64,000 nt of DNA from contig NC_030680.2 of assembly GCF_000004195.4 (NCBI RefSeq), forward strand, positions 1,800,964 to 1,864,963. Direction: 5' to 3'. The first letter of the stretch is position 1. Each line of letters opens with the position of its first letter. The notes under the pieces were generated by a model. The model had not been told where the DNA came from. It saw only the letters and a list, made by a program, of their open reading frames with translations, and made no database searches. Below are positions 1-10,133 of the stretch, piece by piece. Position numbers and translations under genes: made by a program. The DNA is from Xenopus tropicalis (lineage: Eukaryota > Chordata > Amphibia > Anura > Pipidae).

Positions 1-1131
1 GCGTCATTTAAAAATGCTATAGAAGACCTTCACCTTTCATACAAAGAAGAAACAGATCTCCTAGTGAAGTGGCTAGGTCCAGAGTCCAGCAGACAAGTGA
101 AAGGCATTCGGGCAGTATATGTCAATGATTCTTGTAAAGGACTATAGATGTCATGGCAAAGGTTGAATGAAGATTATGGAGCTCCAGAGAAGTTAGATAA
201 ATCCCTGTGGGGCAGGATTGACAACTTTGGGAATATCTTTGAAAGAGATTGCAGCAAGAAACTTAGAGAATTCAGTGATCTGGTAATAGAACTGTTGGCA
301 GCAAAAAATGAAGGATGCTTTCTAGGACTAGGTAATCTTGATTCTGCTAGAGGAATAGAAGACCTTGTGAAAAAGCTGCCAGATTCTCTAAAAAGGAAAT
401 GGGCATCACATGGGACCAAGTACAAGGAAATACATAATGTACTATTCCCACCATTCTCTTATTTCGTGCAATTTATCTCTCAACAAGCAAAGATGTACAA
501 TGACCCAGGGTTTGCTCAGACGTTCCAGACCTTTGGTGACAACAAGCCAGAGATATACCGCTACAAGAACACCCCTCAGAGAAGCTCCATCAGGGTGCAC
601 AAGACTGAAGTATCCCAAGCTACAGGAAACTCTTCTGCTTTCACCGATGCTAAGACCATGGACTTAACAAAAGGATGTCCGATTCATCACAAACCTCATC
701 CTCTGTACAAATGCCGAGGCTTCAGAGGTAAGTGCCTTGATGAGAGAAAGACTTTCTTAAAACAAAACAATATTTGTTACCGTTGCTGTGCCTTCAATGC
801 ACACCTTGCGAAAGACTGTGACAAACCAGTTAGCTGCACGGAGTGCAACATTGACAGACACGTGTCTGCTCTTCATCCTGGTCCTGCACCATGGTCAGTC
901 AGACCGCCAGAAGGGAGTGATCATGGCGGGGAGGGAAAGGATAACGGTGCAGAGGCTACAGTAACTACAACATGTACCGAAGTGTGTGGAGGAGACCTTC
1001 GAGACAGATCATGCTCTAAAATCTGTTTGGTCAGTGTCTATCCTACAGGACAAAAGAACAGAGCAATCAAACTTTATGCTATTCTAGATGACCAAAGTAA
1101 TAGGTCCCTGGTCAGGTCAGAGTTTTTTTAA
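1..1131 (+). pseudogene. BEL/Pao retroelement gag and start of protease (broken)
   Basis: The reading frame is open from the window edge but has an in-frame TAG at 145-147 and a TAA at 1129-1131. It encodes a Gag-like region followed by a cysteine/histidine-rich segment (about 670-890) with knuckle-like CxxC and CxxxxHxxxxC spacings, then the start of an aspartic-protease region (AILDDQSNRSL near 1078-1115). This order is usual for BEL/Pao polyproteins (DUF1759-like gag, knuckle, aspartic protease). The stops make it inactive. The left end lies outside the window, so the 5' LTR cannot be seen. The family assignment rests on motif order and resemblance. Confidence 0.8.
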
Positions 1132-1500
1132 ATCTTCAGGTCAAAAGGCCAGCAGTTTCCATATTCTCTCAGAACCTGTGCAGGGGTGATTAACACTTCA
1201 GGAAGAAGAGCGCAAGGGTTTGAACTACAGTCTCTTGATGGCAAAACCACAATCTCATTACCCACACTCATTGAATGTAATGAGATACCGAATGACCGGA
1301 CGGAGATCCCAACCCCTGAGGTGGCTCTTCATCACAAACATCTAAGGTCACTTGCTAGTGAGATACCGAAACTCGATCCATCAGCATCTATCCTTATGCT
1401 GTTAGGAAGAGACATAATTAGGATCCATAAAGTGAGGGAACAGATCAACGGACCACATAACGCTCCTTATGCACACAGATTAGACACAGGATTGGGTCAT
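1132..1500 (+). pseudogene. BEL/Pao protease remainder
   Basis: Same frame as the upstream gag segment, separated only by the TAA at 1129-1131. The conserved block LLGRDIIRIHKVREQING followed by GPHNAPYAHRLD is the region that ends the protease in BEL/Pao elements. The frame then slips near 1495-1502, where the expected G-W-V-I-V-G continuation moves to the next frame. It is a decayed retroelement coding region, not a host gene. Confidence 0.75.
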
Positions 1501-1501
1501 A

Positions 1502-2425
1502 GTGGGCAATGCAATGTCTAGACCAGACTTAGTACACTGTCTTTGCACCAGAACCTCAGAAGAGAGCTGCAGATCCCTCTTTCCACCTTGTCCATACTTC
1601 TACAATGTGAGGGAAAACTATGACATGAATGTATGCGTAGCCATGCAATCCTCAGTGTCTACGTACAAATCCTCTTGCAAAGAGTTTGAGGATCATGTAA
1701 GCCACAGTATCTTTCAGAGAACAACAGAAGATGAGACGGTTGCTCCTTCTCTTGAAGATCTTGCCTTTATGAAAACAATGAAGGGGGGTTTCTACAGAGC
1801 AGAAGACAGTAGTTGGGTAGCTCCTTTACCCTTCAAACCACAAAGAAAGCAGCTACCAAATAACAAAGAACAAGTCTTGCAACGTTTCAGGTCCTTACAG
1901 AGGTCTTTTAAAGTAAAACCTGAGATGAGACAGCATTTCTTTGCATTTATGGGAAAGGTAATCCAAAATGGCCACGCAGAGATAGCACCACCTCTCAATC
2001 CAAGAGAAGAGTGTTGGTATCTGCCTCTCTTTGGAGTCTACCACCCCAAGAAACCCCAACAGATTAGAGTTGTCTTTGATTCAAGTGCACAGTGTTGTGG
2101 GGTATCCCTGAATGACATTCTGTTGAAAGGCCCAGACCTAAATAATAACCTCCTTGGTGTGTTGTTACGCTTTCGCAAGGACACCATTGCATTCATGGCT
2201 GATATCCAACAGATGTTCCACTGTTTTCTAGTTAGACCTGAAGACAGAAATTACTTAAGGTTTTTCTGGCACAAAGACAATGACCCTGCACAAGACATCA
2301 TAGAATGGAGAATGAAAGTACATATCTTTGGTAACAGACCTTCTCCAGCAGTTCCATATATGGTCTTAGACAAGCAGCTTGTCAGGAAGAAAAGGAGTTT
2401 GGTGCAGATGCTAAAAGATTTGTGA
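1502..2425 (+). pseudogene. BEL/Pao reverse transcriptase, N-terminal part
   Basis: The frame continues the Pol polyprotein. It contains RVVFDSSAQ (near 2067-2090), a substrate-loop-like LNDILLKGPDLNNNLL, and the first RT catalytic motif FMADIQQMFHCF with its aspartate near 2199. The frame ends at a TGA overlapping the next segment, where one frameshift (about 2390-2400) separates it from the catalytic YVDD region. Length and order fit BEL/Pao RT. It cannot encode an intact enzyme. Confidence 0.85.
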
Positions 2426-3498
2426 AAAGAGACTTTTACGTGGATAATGGTCTGAAGTCAGTACCCACTGCAGCTGAAGCCATTGACCTCTTGAACAGAA
2501 CCAGGAAAATGCTAGCATGTTCAAATCTCCGCTTACATAAGATAGCATCATATAGCAGTGATGTAATGGCTGCTTTTTCTTCTGAAGATCATGCAACAGA
2601 CTTAAAAGATCTCGATTTCAATGATGGCGATTTACCCATGCAAAGAAGCTCAGGCATCTGCTGGGATCTTAAAAGCGATTCCCTGACCTTCCAGGTGTCA
2701 ACCGAGAAAAGACCCTTCACACGAAGAGGAGTCCTCTCTACAATAAACAGTTTGTATGACCCTTTGGGGATAGCTGCACCAGTAACCATTCGAGGGAAAG
2801 CTCTTCTTCGTGATCTCACCTCAGAGACTCAAGATTGGGATGCACCCCTACCTGAAGGTAAGAGACTATCATGGGAAGATTGGAAAGAGTCCCTCCACCA
2901 GTTGAAGCACATACAGGTAACTAGACCCTATGTATCCGTTTCTTGTTCAAATGCCAAATACAAAGAACTTTGTGTGTTTTCAGACACCTCCATGCAAGCA
3001 ATTGCAGCAGTGGCCTACTTAAAGGTGATAGATTCTGAAAGTCAGGTCCACATAGGTTTTGTGCTAGGAAAAGCTAAATTAGCTCCATGTCCGGAACTTA
3101 CAATCCCGCGACTTGAACTCTGTGCAGCAGTCCTCGCAGTAGATATAGCTGGATTCATAACAAAAGAAATCGACACAAATATAGACTCTGTCAGCTACTT
3201 CACAGACAGCAGAATAGTTTTAGGCTATATTTGCAATGAAAAAAGAAGATTTTATGTCTTTGTTAACAACAGAGTTCAGCGGATAAGAAGATCCTCTCTC
3301 CCTGAACAATGGCACTATGTGTCAACAGAGAGCAATCCAGCTGATCTGGCCACAAGATCTGTATCAGCAGCACACCTGAAAGGTACTATGTGGTTCACAG
3401 GTCCACCCTTCTTGAGTAATTCTCACCACTTGAAACCAGAGACTGAAACCTTTACATTAGTGGATCCGGCTCAAGATACAGAGATCTCGTCCTTCTGA
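2422..3498 (+). pseudogene. BEL/Pao RT C-terminal part, A17-like region and RNase H
   Basis: Begins RDFYVDNGLKS, the BEL/Pao form of the YVDD box with the second catalytic aspartate replaced by asparagine, so the RT would be inactive even if the frame were intact. It continues through the DPLGIAAPVTIRGKALLRDL region typical of Pao polyproteins and an RNase H-like part (VFSDTSMQAIAAVAY, PRLELCAAVLA, YFTDSRIVLGYI, STESNPADLATR). It stops just where integrase should begin. Confidence 0.88.
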
Positions 3499-3539
3499 AA
3501 GATCAACAAACCTAGAGGAATGAATGGCCTATGGGTTGT

Positions 3540-3680
3540 GTAACAAAGACCTTCCCTGATAAAGATGGCAAAGTTCGCAAAGTGGAAATAAAGATTGCCA
3601 GAGATGGAAGTTCTACATTATTCTTCAGACCAGTGACAGAGCTCATCCTTCTTCTTCAGTCTGAAGACCCCGCTCCCTGA
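3540..3680 (+). pseudogene. BEL/Pao Pol C-terminal tail (47 codons including stop)
   Basis: A short open segment reading FPDKDGKVRKVEIKIARDG then FFRPVTELILLL and ending in TGA at 3678-3680. This is the usual extreme C-terminus of BEL/Pao Pol. Only about 40 bp separate it from the end of the RNase H region, so the integrase zinc-binding and DDE core domains have been deleted. Confidence 0.75.
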
Positions 3681-3727
3681 TTGGACTAGAATCATTGTGG
3701 TGATCTTACAGACACCAGGCGGGGAGT

Positions 3728-4250
3728 GTGCTGTCAGGACAGATATATGTCTTTTCATTTGATTATAGGTATGAGCAGTCCTCCAGCTCCATCTACTGGA
3801 CACTTGTAGATATTTCCTGGTGTTAGTTATTTGTTTAATAAAGTTAGCTATTGACCCCTGATGTCATAACTCCAGGTCACAGGAAGTAGGTGTTTCCAGC
3901 CTGTGCAGTTTATCTCATGTGCTTTCAGCTTCCTCCATGCTAAACAGGCCCTATGCAGCATTGTTGGTGAGTGTATACAGTTTTACTTGCTTAATATACT
4001 CAGCTCCTGCATCTCAGAGAGGGAGGTTTGTTTCTGTTTGATAGCAGATTTATTACATCTGTGTAATGTATATGTATGTATATTGTTTCACCAGCAGAGA
4101 CACTTATACCCTTTTATTTGTATGTATTTCAGTTTTACCCTTTCATCTTCAATACTCATTAAACAAGTTAACAACTTACACAGTGTGGTACTTTGAAGAA
4201 GGGTTATCTGCCTGTCAATCTTACTTTAGACAGTGAGCAGGACAGAACAG
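3728..4250 (+). mobile_element. Probable 3' LTR of the BEL/Pao element
   Basis: A purine-rich tract (about 3718-3727, GGCGGGGAGTG) lies just after the Pol stop and is followed by TGCTGTCAGGACAG, the likely LTR start. An AATAAA signal lies near 3836. The right boundary is uncertain (about 4200-4260) because no partner LTR is in the window for comparison. Confidence 0.5.
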
Positions 4251-4497
4251 TAGACAACATCACGCATAGCTGATGCAATACAGCACAACTACAGTATCAA
4301 GGTATTAGTTAAGTAACCACAATTCTGTACATTTGTATTGTTAATGCTGGTAGCTATTTCTTTTTACAATACATTTGTGAATAATATTCACAGAAAATTC
4401 TATCTTTCTATTTATAAATGGTTTAGTGCTGACATTTTTATTCTCAAAAACATTACAGAATTTTCCAGTTCAAGGTACAGCTAATGGTGACCATTAA
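4250..4497. other. AT-rich spacer, no gene seen
   Basis: No coding potential, repeat array or RNA gene recognised between the BEL LTR and the MITE relic. Confidence 0.5.
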
Positions 4498-4697
4498 TGG
4501 TGAGCGAATGTGTCCCACTTTGCCAAAAAAATAGATGAACTATAAAAAAATATGCAAAACGGTGAAAAATTTGCAAACCGCGGCTACTGTGCGACTTTTT
4601 CCTCACAATGCAATTTTTTTCCGTGCTGAATTTTTGTGGCCATATCGTGAAAAATCCTCCAATGATGAATGCAGAATTCCTGCCTCGCTCATTGCTA
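4498..4697. mobile_element. Degenerate MITE of the GTGATGAGCGAATNTGTCC family
   Basis: The left end GGTGAGCGAATGTGTCCC and the interior (AAAACGGTGAAAAATTTGC, GCGGCTACTGTGCGAC) match the better-preserved copies at 53338-54536 and 62477-63050. The right end is degraded. No internal expansion is present, so this is an unamplified relic. Confidence 0.6.
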
Positions 4698-4794
4698 GTC
4701 ACCATATAATGCCCCACCGTTGTGTAATCCTAATGATTTTATTTATTTATTTTTTTTAATTCTTTTATTACAAAATTTAAAAAAACAGGGGAAA

Positions 4795-5205
4795 TTACTC
4801 AAAAGCCATCATTAAACCAAACACTGGAAAATATCTACAAATTATTACAAAAACTTTTGATGCCTCAATTCTCAAAAAAAGAAAAATAAACAGGTGATCC
4901 ATGCTTTCCATTTTTTTAAATTTCCATACTCCTTCAACCTCATTTCCAAGTTTCCTTTCATACAAAAAGTTTATTTCGGACCATGGCCACATATCCTTCT
5001 TCATCAGTTTTCCTAAAAACACAAAATTCCTCACATCCCACAGAGTCTCTTTAACAATAAACCAAAGAATTCTTTCTCTTATCTCCAACCCAAACATCAT
5101 CATAGTGTAAGTTAGAAATTCTACACCAGTTACTCCTTTTATTAATTTAGCCATTTTTTTACCCTCTTTGCATCCCCACAAAACATGATGTATATCCTCA
5201 AACAA
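4795..5205 (-). pseudogene. Tx1-like LINE ORF2 C-terminus (zf-RVT region), antisense
   Basis: The minus-strand frame contains FEDIHHVLWGCKEGKKMAKL followed by a tryptophan-rich tail. It resembles the C-terminal zinc-binding region after the reverse transcriptase in Tx1/L1-type LINEs of amphibians and fish. It is an isolated fragment with no RT core attached; more debris of the same type and strand lies at 5581-5811. Confidence 0.6.
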
Positions 5206-5580
5206 CCTACAACCATCACGTGGACATTTCTCACTATTTACAAGCTTCTATTTTGATAAACTCTCGTAGGCAAACACTTATGTACAGTCATCCATTCCAA
5301 ATCTTTCTGTCGATTTACCAAATCTTTAAGGCACACATTCTCCCATATTTCTACTTGTTAAACCCCCTCCCACTTCCATTTGCTCTCTCGCATTTAAAAT
5401 TTTTGTGATTTTTATACTTTCAATCCACTTCTCTACAGTTACACCCTGCGACATATTCCTCCTTATACACCTTTCAACCCTCACATAAAACCAAGGTGGA
5501 TTAAGACATACCGGCTTTCCTTTTTTTTACACACTTTACACATTCATCAACCTCCTCTTTCATCAAATCATCACTCAGAA

Positions 5581-5811
5581 TTATTTTGTCCTTTTGACAC
5601 AATTCTGTATTAATATTTTGGAAACACTCCTTCTCCCACCTTCTCTCTCTTTTAACGTCTGTATATAAAAATCACACACTGTTTTCAACATTTTAGTTTT
5701 CCCCAAAACCTCTTCCCCTTTTTTATTTAGAAGACTCTCCATTTCCACCCTCCTCCCAAAAACTTTTTTAAAAAAGAAATTTGTACATTTTTCACCACTT
5801 TCCTTAACCAC
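5581..5811 (-). pseudogene. Tx1/L1-like LINE ORF2 linker fragment, antisense
   Basis: The minus-strand peptide GEKCTNFFFKKVFGRR, then LLNKKGEEVLGKTKMLKTV and CDFYIQTL, resembles the segment between endonuclease and RT in L1/Tx1 ORF2. Most of it (5619-5811) is copied at 8583-8775 as part of a 1.55-kb duplication. Confidence 0.55.
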
Positions 5812-7168
5812 CCTTCTTGCCTGAGCAATTATGCTGGTTGTAATTGCACTTGTTGGATAACTCTATCCACTTTCTTTACAAGACGACGTTTAGGAGCAGT
5901 GGGTACACTAGTGTCAGGGGCAGGCACTGGTGCTACCATTTCCTAAGTGCCAACATTTCACAAGTGCTAGGAAGAAGGGAATGGCAGTTAAACAAGGCAG
6001 TTGGACAAGGCACTGACAAGGCTACAAACTATCAACACTGAACAACGTGGAATCACAAGAAAACAACTTTGCTTATTCATGGTAGTTTGTTATTTCCTAC
6101 CCCAAAATGTTTTATCCTGCCCTCCTCCTCTTTGCACTTTCATGCTTCCTAAAACATCTCCAGCCGCTCCCTCCATCCTGTCAGAAAGGTATAACCATCA
6201 CTGCCTCTCTCCTCTCCTCTCCTTCCCTCTCAGCACATGGAGTCGTTAGAGTGCTAGCTCCATAACCCCAGTTAACTCTTTCTCCTCATATAAAACAAAA
6301 ACGTACAAATCCCGCTCCCACCTTGCATTCCTCTCCTTCCTGTTACTCGCTGCCGGTGACATTTCCCCCAACCCGGCCCTTACCCCATCCCTGTTCTGTT
6401 AGGGCCATGTTTCCCAAACCCACCCTGTACCCCTCTGAAGTACAGGACCCTTACCCCTATACCCAAACCCACCCTGTACCCCTCTGAAGTACAGAACCCT
6501 TACCCCTATACCCAAACCCACCCTGTACCCCTCTGAAGTACAGAACCCTTACCCCTATACCCAAACCCACCCTGTACCCCTCTGAAGTACAGGACCCTTA
6601 CCCCTATACCCAAACCCACCTTGTACCCCTCTGAAGTACAGGACCCTTACCCCTATACCCAAACCCACCCTGTACCCCTCTGAAGTACAGGACCCTTACC
6701 CCTATACCCAAACCCACCCTGTACCCCTCTGAAGTACAGGACCCTTACCCCTATACCCAAACCCACCCTGTACCCCTCTGAAGTACAGGACCCTTACCCC
6801 TATACCCAAACCCACCCTGTACCCCTCTGAAGTACAGGACCCTTACCCCTATACCCAAACCCACCTTGTACCCCTCTGAAGTACAGGACCCTTACCCCTA
6901 TACCCAAACCCACCCTGTACCCCTCTGAAGTACAGGACCCTTACCCCTATACCCAAACCCACCCTGTACCCCTCTGAAGTACAGGACCCTTACCCCTATA
7001 CCCAAAGCCTCTATTCACATTCCCTGTGCCTCTGGAATTCCCGCTCCGTCTGCAACAAACTCACCTCCATCCATGACCTTTTCATCGCTAAATCAATTAA
7101 CTTGTTTGCAATAACGGAGACCTGGCTTTCCCCTACTGACACTGCCTCACCTGCTGCTCTGCCCTTTG
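5619..7168 (+). repeat. Left copy of a 1.55-kb direct duplication
   Basis: Nearly identical to 8583-10133 at an offset of 2964-2965 bp. It includes antisense Tx1 debris, a 5' region, the whole 49-bp minisatellite and the first ~65 bp of the L2-like endonuclease frame. The right breakpoint is sharp at CTGCTCTGCCCTTTG: the left copy continues into endonuclease, the right copy jumps to RT. Confidence 0.9.
6413..7006 (+). repeat. 49-bp minisatellite, about 12 copies
   Basis: The unit reads CCCAAACCCACCCTGTACCC then CTCTGAAGTACAGGACCCTT then ACCCCTATA. Copies are almost identical, differing mainly at CCCTGT/CCTTGT and AGGACC/AGAACC. It lies just upstream of the LINE endonuclease frame and is repeated in the duplicate at 9378-9971. 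Confidence 0.95.
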
Positions 7169-8580
7169 GGGGGCTACACCTTACTCACACTCCCAGGCCT
7201 GGAAACAGGGCAGGGGGTGGGGTAGGGCTCCTTCTCTCCCCCCGCTATTCATTTAAAGTCCTTCCACCTCCTCCTTCTCTTTCATTTTCCCCATTTGAGG
7301 GTCACTCTATTAAGCTCTTCTCCCCTGTTTCACTTCGCATTGCGCCCATATACCGACCTCCTGGCCTGACCTCACAATTCTTTGACAATGTTTCTGCCTG
7401 GCTTCCTTACTTCCTTTCCTCTGACTCCCCATCCATTGTACTAGGTGACTGTAACATACCTGTTAACAACCCTAATGCCCCTGCTACCTCTAAACTCCTC
7501 TCACTCACATCCCCCTTTGGGGTATCTCTGTGCTCTGACTCCCCCTCTCACTCTAATGGAAACTCCCTGGATCTTATATTTACAAAATGTTGTTCTACCT
7601 CCAACTTCACTAACTCCCCTTTCCCCCTCTCTGATCCCAATCTGCTCACATTTCAACTCTCGCTAACTCCCCCTACACCCCCTGCTGCCCCCCAAACATA
7701 CACATACCGACACCTGCAATCCCTAAACACGTCACACCTCTCTTCTACCTTTGACTCTCTTCATTCTAACATCCAAACTGTCTCTTGTCCTAATCAGGCC
7801 CCCCTGTCTCCTACAGCCACTCACCCTTGCCCTCAATGTGCTGCTCCTGCCAAGACTAAACGTGTGAGGCCCAAACCACTCCAACCCTGGCACCCTGCTC
7901 CTACCCACCCTGGCACCCTGCTCATACCCACCCTGGCACCCTGCTCCTACCCACCCTGGCACCCTGCTCATACCCACCCTGGCACCCTGCTCATACCCAC
8001 CCTGGCACACTGCTCATACCCACCCTGGCACCCTGCTCATACCCACCCTGGCACCCTGCTCATACCCACCCTGGCACACTGCTCATACCCACCCTGGCAC
8101 CCTGCTCATACCCACCCTGGCACACTGCTCATACCCACCCTGGCACCCTGCTCATACCCACCCTGGCACACTGCTCATACCCACCCTGGCACACTGCTCA
8201 TACCCACCCTGGCACCCTGCTCATACCCACCCTGGCACCCTGCTCATACCAAATCCCTCCAAAAACAGTCACGTACACGTGAGCGCCGCTGGCGCAAATC
8301 AAGGTCAGAGTCAGATTTCTGCAGCTACAAATCTGCTCTCCTACAACACCCCCCTCTGCCAAGCTAAACAAACCTACTTCCCTGCACTTATTAACTCCCT
8401 CTCTAACCAACCTGCACAACTCTTCTCTACCTTTAACTCTCTGCTGTCCCCTCCTCCCCCCTCCGTGTGCTTCAGTCACTGCTCAAGATATTGCCGAGCA
8501 CTTTAAAAATAAAATTGACACCATCCGAAGTGACATTGCACAACTAAATCCCCATAACCATTCCCCTCCCTCCCTACATG
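7021..8580 (+). pseudogene. L2/CR1-type LINE endonuclease domain with internal minisatellite
   Basis: An open frame from about 7102 to 8367 encodes an apurinic-type endonuclease: [53 protein letters not shown] and SLDLIFTKCC. These follow the EN motif order (TETWL, GGG, YRPP, GDFN, D-L-I) of L2/CR1 LINEs. The frame runs into a 23-bp minisatellite (7884-8250), then DIAEHFKNKIDTIRSDIA in another frame, and breaks off at 8582 where the duplicated block begins. Transcription would be on the plus strand. Confidence 0.85.
7884..8250 (+). repeat. 23-bp minisatellite, about 16 copies, inside the LINE frame
   Basis: Unit ACCCTGGCACCCTGCTCATA + CCC, with CACACTG variants. Because 23 is not a multiple of 3, the peptide cycles through three frames every 69 bp. 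Confidence 0.95.
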
Positions 8581-8582
8581 CA

Positions 8583-10133
8583 TGGAAACACTCCTTCTCC
8601 CACCTTCTCTCTCTTTTAACGTCTGTATATAAAAATCACACACTGTTTTCAACATTTTAGTTTTCCCCAAAACCTCTTCCCCTTTTTTATTTAGAAGACT
8701 CTCCATTTCCACCCTCCTCCCAAAAACTTTTTTAAAAAAGAAATTTGTACATTTTTCACCACTTTCCTTAACCACCCTTCTTGCCTGAGCAATTATGCTG
8801 GTTGTAATTGCACTTGTTGGATAACTCTATCCACTTTCTTTACAAGACGACGTTTAGGAGCAGTGGGTACACTAGTGTCAGGGGCAGGCACTGGTGCTAC
8901 CATTTCCTAAGTGCCAACATTTCACAAGTGCTAGGAAGAAGGGAATGGCAGTTAAACAAGGCAGTTGGACAAGGCACTGACAAGGCTACAAACTATCAAC
9001 ACTGAACAACGTGGAATCACAAGAAAACAACTTTGCTTATTCATGGTAGTTTGTTATTTCCTATCCCAAAATGTTTTATCCTGCCCTCCTCCTCTTTGCA
9101 CTTTCATGCTTCCTAAAACATCTCCAGCCGCTCCCTCCATCCAGTCAGAAAGGTATAACCATCACTGCCTCTCTCCTCTCCTCTCCTTCCCTCTCAGCAC
9201 ATGGAGTCGTTAGAGTGCTAGCTCCATAACCCCAGTTAACTCTTTCTCCTCATATAAAACAAAAACGTACAAATCCCGCTCCCACCTTGCATTCCTCTCC
9301 TTCCTGTTACTCGCTGCCGGTGACATTTCCCCCAACCCTGGCCCTTACCCCATCCCTGTTCTGTTAGGGCCATGTTTCCCAAACCCACCCTGTACCCCTC
9401 TGAAGTACAGGACCCTTACCCCTATACCCAAACCCACCCTGTACCCCTCTGAAGTACAGAACCCTTACCCCTATACCCAAACCCACCCTGTACCCCTCTG
9501 AAGTACAGGACCCTTACCCCTATACCCAAACCCACCCTGTACCCCTCTGAAGTACAGGACCCTTACCCCTATACCCAAACCCACCCTGTACCCCTCTGAA
9601 GTACAGGACCCTTACCCCTATACCCAAACCCACCCTGTACCCCTCTGAAGTACAGGACCCTTACCCCTATACCCAAACCCACCCTGTACCCCTCTGAAGT
9701 ACAGGACCCTTACCCCTATACCCAAACCCACCCTGTACCCCTCTGAAGTACAGGACCCTTACCCCTATACCCAAACCCACCTTGTACCCCTCTGAAGTAC
9801 AGGACCCTTACCCCTATACCCAAACCCACCTTGTACCCCTCTGAAGTACAGGACCCTTACCCCTATACCCAAACCCACCCTGTACCCCTCTGAAGTACAG
9901 GACCCTTACCCCTATACCCAAACCCACCCTGTACCCCTCTGAAGTACAGGACCCTTACCCCTATACCCAAAGCCTCTATTCACATTCCCTGTGCCTCTGG
10001 AATTCCCGCTCCGTCTGCAACAAACTCACCTCCATCCATGACCTTTTCATCGCTAAATCAATTAACTTGTTTGCAATAACGGAGACCTGGCTTTCCCCTA
10101 CTGACACTGCCTCACCTGCTGCTCTGCCCTTTG
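8583..10133 (+). repeat. Right copy of the 1.55-kb direct duplication
   Basis: Second copy of 5619-7168, inserted between the endonuclease and RT parts of the LINE. It contains its own 12-copy 49-bp array. Few differences are seen (for example CAACCCTGGCC here against CAACCCGGCC in the left copy), so the duplication is recent relative to the LINE. Confidence 0.9.
9378..9971 (+). repeat. 49-bp minisatellite, second array, about 12 copies
   Basis: Same unit and about the same copy number as 6413-7006. The order of the CCTTGT variants differs between arrays, suggesting turnover after duplication. Confidence 0.95.
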
